Shown one piece after another: positions 18,783 to 27,807 of a stretch of 64,000 bases of DNA. The position numbers were made by a program, and so were the translations under genes. The first letter of the stretch is position 1. The number at the start of each line of letters is the position of its first letter. Source of the DNA: Bacilli bacterium (GTDB lineage Bacteria > Bacillota > Bacilli > RF39 > UBA660); contig JAFXSE010000004.1 of assembly GCA_017525855.1 (NCBI GenBank), positions 1 through 64,000 of the forward strand, given 5' to 3'. Below the pieces are notes generated by a model. The model was not told where the DNA came from. It was given only the letters and a program-made list of their open reading frames with translations, and made no database searches.

Positions 18783-19841
18783 ATGTTAGAACATTTAAAT
18801 GCAATTGAACAAAAATATAATGATTTATCATTAGAACTAACAAAACCAGAAGTATTAAATGATATTAAGAAAACAACTGCATTATCAAAAGAACTAAGTG
18901 AGATTGAAGAAGTTGTTAATCATTATAGAAAATACAAAAAAGTATTATCTGATATCGTTGATACAAAAGAAATGATAAAAGATCCAGAAATGGAAGAAAT
19001 GGCAAAAGAAGAACTAGAAGCGTTAGAGGAGGAAAAAGAAAGATTAGAAAGTGAATTACAAATACTTTTAATTCCTAAAGACCCTAATGATTCCAAAAAC
19101 GTTATAGTAGAAATTCGTGGAGCAGCAGGAGGAGATGAAGCAAACATTTTTGCTGGAGATCTATTCAGAATGTATACAAGGTATGCAGAAAAACAAGGAT
19201 TTAAATATGAAGTCTATAACTCTGTTGATGGTGAAGCAGGAGGATTTAGTCAAATAGAATTTATGATTAAAGGAGAAGGCGCTTATAGTAAATTTAAATA
19301 TGAAAGCGGATCTCACCGAGTACAAAGAGTCCCTGTCACTGAATCAAACGGAAGATTACAAACATCAACAGCAACTGTTCTTGTTATGCCAGAAGCAGAA
19401 GAAGTAGACATTGAAATTAAACCATCAGATCTAAGAATTGATATTTATAGATCTAGTGGATGTGGTGGTCAAGGGGTAAATACAACAGATTCAGCGGTAA
19501 GAATTACCCATTTACCCACAAATACTGTAGTAACATGTCAAAATGAAAGAAGTCAAATTCAAAACAAGGAACAAGCAATGAAAGTGCTAAAAGCTCGACT
19601 TTATGAACTAGAAGTACGAAAAAAAGAAGAAGAAGATGGTAATATTAGAAAGAGCAAAATAGGAACAGGGGATAGAGCTGAAAAGATACGTACTTATAAC
19701 TATCCACAAAATCGTGTAACCGACCATAGAATAGGATATACTACTAAAAACTTAGATAGAGTTATTAACGGAGAACTTGATGATATTATAGAAGCATTAA
19801 TCACTGAAGACCAGAAAAGAAAATTAGCAGGGGAAGAATAA
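18783..19841 (+). CDS. prfA: Peptide chain release factor 1
   Basis: 352 aa. Reads UAA/UAG through the tripeptide loop [10 protein letters not shown] (PVT class) and hydrolyses peptidyl-tRNA with GGQ in [18 protein letters not shown]. Coiled N-terminal domain 1, RF1-type [16 protein letters not shown] near the C-terminus. TAATG overlap with prmC, whose product methylates the GGQ glutamine. RF2 (prfB) is also in the window, so all three stops are covered and UGA is a genuine stop. Confidence 0.97.
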   Translation: MLEHLNAIEQKYNDLSLELTKPEVLNDIKKTTALSKELSEIEEVVNHYRKYKKVLSDIVDTKEMIKDPEMEEMAKEELEALEEEKERLESELQILLIPKDPNDSKNVIVEIRGAAGGDEANIFAGDLFRMYTRYAEKQGFKYEVYNSVDGEAGGFSQIEFMIKGEGAYSKFKYESGSHRVQRVPVTESNGRLQTSTATVLVMPEAEEVDIEIKPSDLRIDIYRSSGCGGQGVNTTDSAVRITHLPTNTVVTCQNERSQIQNKEQAMKVLKARLYELEVRKKEEEDGNIRKSKIGTGDRAEKIRTYNYPQNRVTDHRIGYTTKNLDRVINGELDDIIEALITEDQKRKLAGEE

Positions 19842-20674
19842 TGACAGTAGATGAGCTATTAGTATATGGTAAATCAAAAATACATAAAGATCATGCCAAA
19901 CTACTACTTGCCAACATTTTAGAAAAAAATCCTCTAGAATTATTGCTGTATTTAAATGAAGAAGTAGACGTAGAAAAAGAAAATTTATATAAAAAAGAAG
20001 TAGAAGCACTAAAAAACAACAAACCTATTCAATATGTATTGGGAAATGTTAACTTTTATGGAAATTTATTCATTGTAAATGAAAATGTACTAATACCACG
20101 TTTTGAAACAGAGGAATTAGTAGAAAAAACAATTCTGAGAATAAAAAAGTTGTTTCCAAATAAAAGAATTAAAATATTAGATATTGGTTGTGGTAGTGGA
20201 GTAATTGGCATTACTTTAAAAAAACACATTCCAGAAAGTGATGTAACTCTCCTTGACATTTCAAAAGAAGCCTTGGAGGTAGCTAAAAAGAATGCTAAAG
20301 CATTAAATGTAGAAGTTAATTTTATAGAAAGTGATGTTTTTGAAAAAGTACAAGATAGATATGATGTAATTATTAGTAATCCTCCATACATAATGGATAA
20401 AGAAGAAATAGAAGATATAGTAAAAGAAAATGAACCACATATTGCTTTGTATGCAGGTGCTGATGGTCTTGACTGTTATAAGAAAATAATGAAAGATATA
20501 AATAAACATTTAAATGAAGAATACTTAATTGCATTTGAAATAGGAAGATTTCAGGCCCCTAGTATTATAAATATGACTAACTATTTTTTAGGACATCAGC
20601 ATATAGAGACAGAAAAAGATCTTCAAGGAAGAGATAGAATGATTTTTATTACAAAAACTGAATATAAAAAATAA
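19841..20674 (+). CDS. prmC: Release factor glutamine N5-methyltransferase PrmC (HemK)
   Basis: 277 aa SAM-dependent methylase. N-terminal helical bundle, NVNFYGNLFIVNENVLIPRFETEELVE, SAM motif ILDIGCGSGVIGI (about residues 110-122) and catalytic NPPYI (about residue 183). Overlaps prfA by one base, the standard arrangement. The hairpin that starts two bases after its stop also carries the spoIIR ribosome site. Confidence 0.97.
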   Translation: MTVDELLVYGKSKIHKDHAKLLLANILEKNPLELLLYLNEEVDVEKENLYKKEVEALKNNKPIQYVLGNVNFYGNLFIVNENVLIPRFETEELVEKTILRIKKLFPNKRIKILDIGCGSGVIGITLKKHIPESDVTLLDISKEALEVAKKNAKALNVEVNFIESDVFEKVQDRYDVIISNPPYIMDKEEIEDIVKENEPHIALYAGADGLDCYKKIMKDINKHLNEEYLIAFEIGRFQAPSIINMTNYFLGHQHIETEKDLQGRDRMIFITKTEYKK

Positions 20675-20675
20675 T

Positions 20676-20711
20676 AATCCACTTAATATATATGAAAGGT
20701 GGATTTTTTAA
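20676..20711 (+). terminator. Terminator-like hairpin whose 3' arm contains the spoIIR ribosome-binding site
   Basis: AATCCACTT (20676-20684) pairs with AAGGTGGATT (20696-20705), followed by T6. The AAGGTGG in the 3' arm is also the only good Shine-Dalgarno for spoIIR at 20711. Read-through RNA from prfA-prmC would therefore hide the spoIIR RBS or terminate. Confidence 0.65.
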
Positions 20712-21253
20712 TGAAAAAAATATTCATAGCATTAATAATAATTACAAGTCTTCAAGTCATTAGAGATATAAACAAAAATAAGGTTATAATACCAACAGAA
20801 TCAATAAGATTTAGAGTAATAGCTAACAGTAATACAAAAGAAGATCAAGAATTAAAACTAAAAGTAAAAAACAATTTAGAAAAAGAAATTAGTAATACTC
20901 TAAAAACATCAACAAATCTTATAGCATCTAGAAACACCCTAAATAATAACTTATTAAAATTTGAAAATAATGTAAAAAACACCTTAACAGCAGAAAAATC
21001 AAATCAAAAATTTAGTATAAACTATGGCATGAATTATTTTCCTCAAAAAGAATATAAAAATGTAATATATAAAGCAGGGAATTATGAATCACTTGTAGTT
21101 ACACTAGGAGATGGATTAGGCGAAAATTTCTGGTGCGTTTTATTCCCACCACTATGCTTATTAGACGGTGAGGAAACAAAAAAAGACAAAGTAGAATACC
21201 ATGTTTTGGTAAAAGATATCATAAAGAAGTATAAAACAAAACATCACAAATAA
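20711..21253 (+). CDS. spoIIR: Stage II sporulation protein R
   Basis: 180 aa with an N-terminal hydrophobic signal segment (MKKIFIALIIITSLQVI). SpoIIR hallmarks are plain: IRFRVIANSNTKEDQELKLKVK near residue 35 and ENFWCVLFPPLC near 140. SpoIIR is the forespore-secreted signal that triggers SpoIIGA processing of pro-sigma E in Bacillus. The frame reaches a GTG at 20699, but the ATG at 20711 fits the AAGGTGG site. In Bacillus spoIIR also lies close downstream of prfA-prmC. Evidence that the organism is, or was, a spore former. Confidence 0.93.
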   Translation: MKKIFIALIIITSLQVIRDINKNKVIIPTESIRFRVIANSNTKEDQELKLKVKNNLEKEISNTLKTSTNLIASRNTLNNNLLKFENNVKNTLTAEKSNQKFSINYGMNYFPQKEYKNVIYKAGNYESLVVTLGDGLGENFWCVLFPPLCLLDGEETKKDKVEYHVLVKDIIKKYKTKHHK

Positions 21254-21331
21254 AATTATGTTTACATTGATATAAATACGTATTATTGACAAAATTGAGT
21301 GTTTATACTACGATAATCTTAGGTGATATAG

Positions 21332-22174
21332 ATGTTAGTTAATTTTATTGATATGCTAAAGAAAGCAAAGAAAAATAACTATGCTGTACCCCATTTTAAT
21401 ATTAATAATCTTGAATGGACTAAATTTATTTTAGAAAAGTGCGAAAATCTTCAAATACCAGTGATTTTAGGTGTAAGCGCCAATGCTGCTTGTTACATGG
21501 GTGGATGGAGTGTGTGTAGATCTTTAGTAGAATCTCTTATAAAGAGTTTAAATATAACTATACCGGTTTGTCTACATGTTGATCATGGTACAAAAGAAGA
21601 TTGTATCAGCGCTATAGATGCAGGATTTACATCTGTAATGATTGATGCATCACAGTTCGATATTTCAAAGAATATCAGAATAACAAAAGAAGTAGTTGAG
21701 TATGCTCACTCAAAAAATGTAAGCGTTGAAGCAGAAGTAGGAAGTTTAAGAAATAACAAAAATATTGAAAATTATGCTAGTTTAGATGAATGTATAAGAT
21801 TATGTAATGAAACAAAAATAGATGCTTTAGCACCAGCCATAGGCAATGCGCATGGTATATATATTGAAAAGCCAAAATTAAATTTTGATTTATTACAAAA
21901 TATTAGTAATAATACCGATATTCCACTTGTTCTCCATGGAGGAAGTGGCATTTGCGAAAAAGATATTAAAAAACTAATTCATTTTGGAATATCTAAAATT
22001 AATATTAATACTGATCTTCAAATAGCGTGGAAAAAAGGCTTAATGAAGTATATCAATGAAAATAAAACAATATATGATCCTAGAAAAATAATGACTAGCA
22101 CGAAAGTATATTTTGATGATAAAATAGAAGAGTTGGTAACACTATTTGAAACAAAAAGAGTGACTGATTTATAA
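21332..22174 (+). CDS. fba: Class II fructose-bisphosphate aldolase
   Basis: 280 aa zinc aldolase of glycolysis. YAVPHFNINNLEW near the start, the zinc motif HVDHGTKEDC (about residue 82), EAEVGSLRN, the zinc His in GNAHGIY, and HGGSGICEKDI with substrate-phosphate contacts. Preceded by its own TTGACA-containing promoter region (21294-21299). Followed 34 bases later by murA, an order also seen in Bacillus (fbaA near murAB). Confidence 0.95.
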   Translation: MLVNFIDMLKKAKKNNYAVPHFNINNLEWTKFILEKCENLQIPVILGVSANAACYMGGWSVCRSLVESLIKSLNITIPVCLHVDHGTKEDCISAIDAGFTSVMIDASQFDISKNIRITKEVVEYAHSKNVSVEAEVGSLRNNKNIENYASLDECIRLCNETKIDALAPAIGNAHGIYIEKPKLNFDLLQNISNNTDIPLVLHGGSGICEKDIKKLIHFGISKININTDLQIAWKKGLMKYINENKTIYDPRKIMTSTKVYFDDKIEELVTLFETKRVTDL

Positions 22175-22208
22175 AAAAATAATAGAATATAGTAAAGATG
22201 GTGAAGTT

Positions 22209-23462
22209 ATGAAAATTTTAGAAATAGTAGGAGGTAATGAACTTACAGGTACTATAAGAATAAGTGGAGCTAAAAACAGTTCTGTTGCTTTAATTCCAGC
22301 AGCAATTCTTAGTGACGAAGAAGTAACAATATGTAATGTACCTGAAATTTCTGATACTGATAATTTATGCGATATTTTGAATTATTTAGATGTAGAAACA
22401 AAAAGAGCAAGTGAAAGCATTGTTATTAATCCAGAACATATGCAAAATATAGAGATTAAAGAATCTTTTTCTAAAAAGTTAAGAGCTTCTTATTACTTTA
22501 TGGGTGCACTTCTTGGAAAATATAAAAAAGCTGTGATGTATTTCCCTGGAGGATGCTCAATAGGTGCAAGGCCAATAGACTTGCATTTAAAAGGGTTTGA
22601 GGCATTAGGAGCAACAGTAAAAAGTGAAGGTAATAAATATACAGTTGAAGCAGAAGAACTACATGGAGCAAATATATATTTAGATATAGCCTCAGTTGGT
22701 GCCACTATCAATATTATGTTAGCTGCAGTCAAAGCAAATGGAAAAACAATTATTGATAATGCTGCAAAAGAACCAGAAATTGTAAATGTAGCTACTTTTC
22801 TAAATAATATGGGGGCTAAAATTACGGGAGCAGGAACATCAACTATAAAAATAGAAGGTGTAAAACATCTTCATAAATGTTTCCATGAAGTTATTCCTGA
22901 TAGAATAGAAGCAGGTACATATATTATTATAGGAGCATTATGTGGAAATAATTTGAAAATAGATAATATAATACCAAAACATATAGAATCTCTTTTATTA
23001 AAACTAAAAGAAATAGGAGTAAATTTAAAAGTAGGATCAGATTATGTAATTGTTTCAAAAAATGAACATTATAGTCCAACTAATATAAAAACGCTTGTTT
23101 ATCCAGGATTTCCTACAGATTTACAACAACCACTTACAGTATTGTTAACACAATGCAATGGTAAATCAAAGGTAATGGAAACTATTTGGGAAAATAGATT
23201 TATGCATATTCCATATTTAGTACAAATGGGAGCAGATATAACTGTTAAAAATCAAACGGCTACAATAATAGGGCCAACAAAACTTACAGGCACTGAAGTA
23301 GTAGCAACTGACTTGAGAGCTGGAGCTGCAATGGTAGCGGCAGCACTTACAGCAACAGGAAAGACAATGATAACTAATGTAGAGCATATTCTAAGAGGTT
23401 ATGAAAATATTGTAGAAAAACTTACTCTAGTAGGTGCTAAAATAAAGAGTCGAGAAATATAA
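22209..23462 (+). CDS. murA: UDP-N-acetylglucosamine 1-carboxyvinyltransferase
   Basis: 417 aa EPSP-synthase-fold enzyme catalysing the first committed step of peptidoglycan synthesis. SGAKNSSVALIPAAILS at the N-terminus, the active-site loop PGGCSIGARPIDLHLKGF with the fosfomycin-target Cys (about residue 117), IPDRIEAGTYI, PGFPTDLQQP and the late ATDLRAGAAMV. Complete and normal length. A terminator overlaps its 3' end. Confidence 0.97.
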   Translation: MKILEIVGGNELTGTIRISGAKNSSVALIPAAILSDEEVTICNVPEISDTDNLCDILNYLDVETKRASESIVINPEHMQNIEIKESFSKKLRASYYFMGALLGKYKKAVMYFPGGCSIGARPIDLHLKGFEALGATVKSEGNKYTVEAEELHGANIYLDIASVGATINIMLAAVKANGKTIIDNAAKEPEIVNVATFLNNMGAKITGAGTSTIKIEGVKHLHKCFHEVIPDRIEAGTYIIIGALCGNNLKIDNIIPKHIESLLLKLKEIGVNLKVGSDYVIVSKNEHYSPTNIKTLVYPGFPTDLQQPLTVLLTQCNGKSKVMETIWENRFMHIPYLVQMGADITVKNQTATIIGPTKLTGTEVVATDLRAGAAMVAAALTATGKTMITNVEHILRGYENIVEKLTLVGAKIKSREI

Positions 23463-23485
23463 ATATATAAAGACTCTTTTTATTT
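23444..23485 (+). terminator. Terminator overlapping the end of murA
   Basis: AAAGAGTC (23444-23451) pairs with GACTCTTT (23472-23479), then a T-rich run. Confidence 0.65.
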
Positions 23486-23496
23486 TGGAGGAAATT

Positions 23497-24207
23497 ATGA
23501 AAAGATATCAAAAAATCATAATTTTAATAATTTTATCGTCTACAATATACTTAGTTTATCTATTTACTGATCATAAAACTATAACATATCTATCACTAGG
23601 AGATGCACTATCCATGGGAGAAAATAGTTTTGGTGGTATTACGTATGGCTATGAAGATTACTTTACAGAGTATTTATCTAAAGATAATGAAACAATACAT
23701 ATAGACTATTACACAAGTAAAAATAAAAACATAGAAATGCTTCATAACGATATTTTACAAGATAAAACAATAATACTTGATAATAATAACTATAATATAA
23801 AAAAAAGTCTGCAAGAATCAGATATAATAACTATTTCTATAGGATTAAATGATCTAGTTTATGAATATAGTATTACAAATAAACTTCACCTAACGGATTA
23901 TGAAGAAACTAGAATAGTAAAATATATATATAATAGGTTTAAAAGCCTTATGAGTGAAATTAGAAAATATACTAAAAGAAAAGTGTACATAATAGGCTAC
24001 CCTGAAAAAAATGTAATTTACAAAAACCTTATAAAAAAACTAAATAATAAATATAATGAATTTACAAAAAAAGATAATAGTATATTTATAAATACTAATA
24101 AACTATTAAACAGAGAACAATATTTTGATAATAATAATAGCTTATATCCTAATACAAAAGGATATGAAATTATTGCTCAATCACTTATAAACATATATAG
24201 AAAGTAA
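23497..24207 (+). CDS. Membrane-anchored SGNH-fold protein lacking the catalytic Ser and His
   Basis: 236 aa. Signal/anchor at residues 6-23, then an SGNH-like domain. Block I reads LGDALSMGENSFGG, with Ala where GDS has its nucleophile. Block III GLNDLV is intact. Block V reads LYPNTKGYEIIAQ, with Tyr where the catalytic His normally stands. So fold signatures remain but two of three catalytic residues are gone: probably a pseudo-esterase or binding protein. GGAGG at 23487-23491 fixes the ATG at 23497. Follows murA, suggesting an envelope role; that is inference. Confidence 0.7.
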   Translation: MKRYQKIIILIILSSTIYLVYLFTDHKTITYLSLGDALSMGENSFGGITYGYEDYFTEYLSKDNETIHIDYYTSKNKNIEMLHNDILQDKTIILDNNNYNIKKSLQESDIITISIGLNDLVYEYSITNKLHLTDYEETRIVKYIYNRFKSLMSEIRKYTKRKVYIIGYPEKNVIYKNLIKKLNNKYNEFTKKDNSIFINTNKLLNREQYFDNNNSLYPNTKGYEIIAQSLINIYRK

Positions 24208-24225
24208 GTAAAAAAAAGAAAAAGT

Positions 24226-24312
24226 ATTGCCATAAATCAAAATTACTGTTATAATAAACTCGCTATTAATTACTATGACTTAAATTAAGTCATGGCGGAA
24301 GGAGAGACAATA
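24226..24312 (+). promoter_or_regulatory. rpmE promoter and palindromic leader
   Basis: TTGCCA (24226-24231) and TATAAT (24250-24255) form a promoter. The leader contains a perfect inverted repeat, ATGACTTAA-A-TTAAGTCAT (24275-24293), just before the GGAAGGAGAG ribosome site. L31 leader RNAs are known in Firmicutes; whether this is that class needs covariance searching. Confidence 0.5.
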
Positions 24313-24531
24313 ATGAAGAAAGATATACATCCAGAGTATAAAGAAGCAACAGTTACATGTGCTTGTGGGGAAACATTTAAAACTAAATCAACAAAAGAAA
24401 ATATAGTTGTTGAAGTGTGTTCAAAATGTCATCCATTTTATACTGGAAAACAAAGTAGAGCTTCTCGTGCAGGACGTGTTGATAAATTCAATAAGAAATA
24501 TGGATTTAATCAAGAAGAAAAAGCAGCATAA
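24313..24531 (+). CDS. rpmE: 50S ribosomal protein L31
   Basis: 72 aa bL31. [22 protein letters not shown], then [15 protein letters not shown] and [10 protein letters not shown]. Four cysteines (CAC and CSKC pairs) mark the zinc-binding form rather than the zinc-free paralogue. The frame extends to an ATG at 24292, but GGAGAG at 24301-24306 supports 24313. Its last codons form part of the left inverted repeat of the insertion described below. Confidence 0.96.
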   Translation: MKKDIHPEYKEATVTCACGETFKTKSTKENIVVEVCSKCHPFYTGKQSRASRAGRVDKFNKKYGFNQEEKAA

Positions 24532-24542
24532 GACTGCTTTCA

Positions 24543-24582
24543 AACTGTTAACAAAGAAAAAAATTGTTAATGGTTTTTTTTA
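24543..24582 (+). terminator. Terminator after rpmE
   Basis: AACTGTTAACAA (24543-24554) pairs with TTGTTAATGGTT (24564-24575), two G-U pairs, followed by T8. Confidence 0.75.
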
Positions 24583-24821
24583 TATGTAATATAATTAATA
24601 TGCGAGTTGACTTTATTTTAATCAATTAAAGGTTATTATAACTCGCTTTCTTATTCTAAAAAATAGCTAAAACATTTGCTGATACAGAATTATTAACCAA
24701 GTAAATCTGGTAAAATATAAAACTACAACAAAATAAAAAATCAAGAAAATAACTTATTAATTTGAGGAATACTTGAGTATTCCAGTTCTTCTTGTTATAA
24801 TAAAAATATAGGAGTAGTCCA

Positions 24822-25052
24822 ATGCCAATATATAAAGACCGTAATATAGAAATATTAGATAACTGAGAACTAAAAGGATAACATCTATTTGAATTTTGAA
24901 TAGATATGGAATCAGATATAAGCATATCTATCCTAATAAAACAAAAGGGCTTGTTTCTTAGGAATTAATACAATAAAGACATAGAAAAAAGTAAAATTCG
25001 ACTCTGACCAGAATATGGTGAATTAGAATTATATACTGATTTAAATAACTAA
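24822..25052 (+). pseudogene. Decayed small gene (five in-frame stops)
   Basis: A TATAAT (24796-24801), a GGAG (24811-24814) and an ATG at 24822 head a frame of 76 codons ending at TAA 25050-25052. It has protein-like content (IEILDN, MESDISISILIKQKGLFLRN, PEYGELELYTDLNN) broken by TGA, TAA, TGA, TAA and TGA. Three of the five are TGA, but prfB shows UGA is a stop here. Family not recognised. The rest of 24583-25087 holds a GCGAGTT/AACTCGC inverted repeat (about 24602-24647) and nothing else I can name. Confidence 0.4.
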
Positions 25053-25087
25053 AAATAACTATCTTTAATTGAAAGAAGTGTGAAAAA

Positions 25088-26548
25088 ATGAACCAAACAA
25101 AAAATAAAGCTATTTATATAATGATTTTTCTATTTTATTTACTTATATGTTTTTTAAATCCAATAGCAGGAGATGATTGGTGGAATTATCCAATAGGAAA
25201 ACACAACTTAATATATATTATTGATAGATCAGTTGATATGTATTTTACTTGGGAAGGAAGAATTGTCAGTAGAATATTAATCAGTATATTAACTTACCAA
25301 AAAGTAATTTGGAATTTTCTGAATGCATCTATTATTACAACTATAATCTATTTAATTAATAAAAATATTAAAAACAAAACGACTTTTACACTTTTTTTAA
25401 GTATATTATTATTAACGGCAATGCATCCATACGTATTTTTTCAAACAGTAACATGGGTTGCAGGAAATATAACGTATATGTTTATAGTTCCAATAATTAT
25501 TTACTATGTATATTTAGTAACTAAAAATAGACTAACCAATTTTGAATATACAATACTTATATTATCAAGTTCATTCGGTACAATGTTTGTTGAAAATGCA
25601 GCACCAATAATAGTATTTTTAAACATAATTTATTTAATAGCAGATTATATAAAAAATAAAAAAATAAATTATAAGATTATTATTTTGTTGGTTTTATCAC
25701 TATTAAGCACAACATTAATGATAATGTCTCCAGGAAGCAGAAGAAGAGCCTTAACTGAAAATGTTGTGTTTAATAATCTAAACATAATAAAAAAAATAAA
25801 ATGGAATTTTCCTCAATTAATTAAGTATACTTATTTTACCAATCTATACATGGTAGTTTTAATGGTATTTGGAAATATTTTAATAATAAAAAATAAAATT
25901 AAAAATAGAATTATTAGAATATTATTTTATCTATTTGAAATATTGCTAACAATATGTCCAATTTTATATTTATTAGATGGAATTAGCAATTTTACTAATA
26001 CAGCTTTTAATGAATATAATCATTTAGTTATTGTAGTTTATACTATAGCAACTATAGTAAATATACTTTTATTATTAATGAATAATAATAAAAAAATATT
26101 TGAAGATAAAGCAATACTTTTTTATATTATTGGAATACTAAGTAATGTAGTAATGCTAGTATCTCCAGTATGGGGACCTAGAACTTCATTAGGAACATAT
26201 ATGTTAGTTAGTATTTGTTATATAATAATTATTTCAAATTACATTACAAAAACTAAATTATTGAATTGTATATTAGTTGTTTTTATTGCAGGTTCAATGA
26301 TGTTCTATGGAATAGTATCAGTAAGTATTTATAGGCAAAATTTAGACAATAAAAAAATAATTGAACGAGGAATTAAAAATAATAGTAAGACTATTCAAAT
26401 TAAAGCTTATCCAGAATATGTTAAGAATAGTATAACTCCACAAGGAAATTTCCATAAGGAAGAATTTAAAAAGTATTATGGTATTAACCCAAAAACAAAA
26501 CTTGAAATTATTCCTAACGATTGGAAATATTCAATATTCTATAAATAA
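25088..26548 (+). CDS. Polytopic membrane protein, GT-C/DUF6056-like
   Basis: 486 aa with about 11-12 membrane segments. An early extracytoplasmic Asp-rich motif (AGDDWWNYP, about residue 30) and WEGRIVSRIL resemble the acidic first loop of GT-C glycosyltransferase-like families such as DUF6056. There is a soluble C-terminal tail of about 70 residues. It probably handles a lipid-linked sugar, but that is inference from topology. The only intact gene in the segment inserted at the rpmE 3' end, with its own terminator. Very AT-rich, Asn/Ile/Lys-heavy composition. Confidence 0.5.
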   Translation: MNQTKNKAIYIMIFLFYLLICFLNPIAGDDWWNYPIGKHNLIYIIDRSVDMYFTWEGRIVSRILISILTYQKVIWNFLNASIITTIIYLINKNIKNKTTFTLFLSILLLTAMHPYVFFQTVTWVAGNITYMFIVPIIIYYVYLVTKNRLTNFEYTILILSSSFGTMFVENAAPIIVFLNIIYLIADYIKNKKINYKIIILLVLSLLSTTLMIMSPGSRRRALTENVVFNNLNIIKKIKWNFPQLIKYTYFTNLYMVVLMVFGNILIIKNKIKNRIIRILFYLFEILLTICPILYLLDGISNFTNTAFNEYNHLVIVVYTIATIVNILLLLMNNNKKIFEDKAILFYIIGILSNVVMLVSPVWGPRTSLGTYMLVSICYIIIISNYITKTKLLNCILVVFIAGSMMFYGIVSVSIYRQNLDNKKIIERGIKNNSKTIQIKAYPEYVKNSITPQGNFHKEEFKKYYGINPKTKLEIIPNDWKYSIFYK

Positions 26549-26687
26549 ACAACTATTAAAAAATATGATATCCATGTGTGACAAAAAAACATGAGTATAA
26601 GTATTTTACCTTATAAATTGTTAATTACTTATGTCATCACAAGTTATTTGTTAATCATTTTAGATATATCATTTTGTCAACAGTCTG

Positions 26688-26714
26688 AAAGCAGCCTAAG
26701 ACTGCTTTTTTATT
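26688..26714 (+). terminator. Terminator after the GT-C-like gene (also right arm of the inverted repeat)
   Basis: AAAGCAG (26688-26694) pairs with CTGCTTT (26702-26708), followed by T-run. Nearly the same hairpin overlaps the end of rpmE. Confidence 0.7.
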
Positions 26715-27223
26715 TGACTTTGTTATTATCCTTAGTATCGTCCAAAATTTCCATAAATAAATCATGATGTAGTTTTGAAGGATCTTTATAAATATCAGTA
26801 CAATCACCAGCAACTATAAAACTTTTAACATCATTTCAGGTTAATAATTTAATAGGTATTTTTTTACTAAAAATATCCCTATTTTCAGCATCATACGTAA
26901 TAATATAATCATTATCTTTATATAGAATAATAGTATTCATTTTTACTATTTGTCCTTGCCTTAAAACTTCTAAACTACATTTTCTACCAATATATGATGC
27001 TTTTTTTAAATAATCGGCTAAGGGAAAAAATCTTCTATTATATTTTCAAAACTTATATCAATGAATTCGCCATTTCACCATTTTCTTTTCTAATTCTTAT
27101 TTTAGGACCATTATCAGTAACAGTAGCTTGATAAATATAATTATTCTGATTATTTAATAAAGCATCTATATAATTATTAGGCACATAATACTTTTTTAAA
27201 AATAATTCACCTTTAATTAACAT
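26710..27223 (-). pseudogene. Broken hypothetical gene (frameshift and in-frame stop)
   Basis: On the minus strand an AGGTGATATATAC ribosome site precedes an ATG (27221-27223). About 50 codons read MLIKGELFLKKYYVPNNYI to RKENGEMANSLI-stop. A shift of frame restores a long protein-like stretch (EFIDISFENIIEDFF; RKCSLEVLRQGQIVKMNTI; YKDNDYIITYDAENRDIF; VAGDCTDIYKDPSKLHHD) to a stop at 26710, interrupted near 26840 by a TGA. Expected intact length about 170 aa. Family not recognised. It fills most of the 26549-27363 gap. Confidence 0.55.
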
Positions 27224-27363
27224 ATGTATATATCACCTCAACTATAACTATAAAATAATATAAAGAAAAACACACAATTATTGTGGATAAAGTGTAAAGT
27301 AAAATAAAATATCCACATATTTTGTGGATATTTGTTATACTAAATATAGAAAGAAGGAATATT

Positions 27364-27807
27364 ATGAAAGTAGGAATAGCTTGTGATCATAGAGGATATG
27401 AATTAAAAGAGTATTTAAAACAAAATTTAAAAAACTATGAAATAATAGATTATGGGACAACAACTACAGAAAGTGTTGATTATCCAGATTATGGAATATT
27501 GCTTGGAGAAAAAGTATCCACAAAAACTGTGGATTTAGGAATTGCCATATGTGGTTCTGGAATAGGAATTTCTATAGCTTGTAATAAAGTAAAAGGAGTA
27601 AGATGTGCAAAAGTATCAAACAAAAAAGAAGCAGAATATACAAGAAATGATAATGATGCAAATATAATAGCACTATCATCAGAAACTAACAAACAAGAAG
27701 CATTAGAAATGGTTAAAATATTTCTAACTACACCATTTTCAAAAGAAGAAAGACATCAAAGAAGAATAGATAAAATAACAAATTACGAGGTAGAACATGA
27801 ATGCTAA
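27364..27807 (+). CDS. rpiB: Ribose-5-phosphate isomerase B
   Basis: 147 aa RpiB/LacA-LacB family enzyme of the pentose phosphate pathway. IACDHRGYELKEYLK at the N-terminus (active-site Asp-His), YPDYGI, the CGSGIGISIACNKVKGVRCA anion-hole loop with the catalytic Cys, and RNDNDANIIALSSE. The frame extends upstream to 27322, but AGAAGGAA supports the ATG at 27364. It overlaps the next gene by 11 bases. Confidence 0.95.
   Translation: MKVGIACDHRGYELKEYLKQNLKNYEIIDYGTTTTESVDYPDYGILLGEKVSTKTVDLGIAICGSGIGISIACNKVKGVRCAKVSNKKEAEYTRNDNDANIIALSSETNKQEALEMVKIFLTTPFSKEERHQRRIDKITNYEVEHEC

Larger units (their letters stand above)
24518..26710. mobile_element. Candidate inserted segment at the rpmE 3' end, bounded by imperfect inverted repeats
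   Basis: Bases 24518-24556 and the reverse complement of 26671-26710 align over about 39 positions: shared AAAAAGCAG, CTGCTTTCA, ACTGTT and ACAAA blocks with scattered changes. The inner AAAGCAG...CTGCTTT part is itself a hairpin, so it also repeats directly. Between the arms lie a decayed frame and one polytopic membrane-protein gene; no transposase is seen. Either a non-autonomous element or a duplicated terminator around inserted DNA. Confidence 0.45.

Noticed and set aside
24407..24589. 60-codon plus-strand frame overlapping rpmE
   Set aside because: Shadow of rpmE in another frame that also spans the terminator.
24656..24925. 89-codon minus-strand frame
   Set aside because: Starts without a ribosome site; the opposite strand has the more protein-like, though broken, frame.
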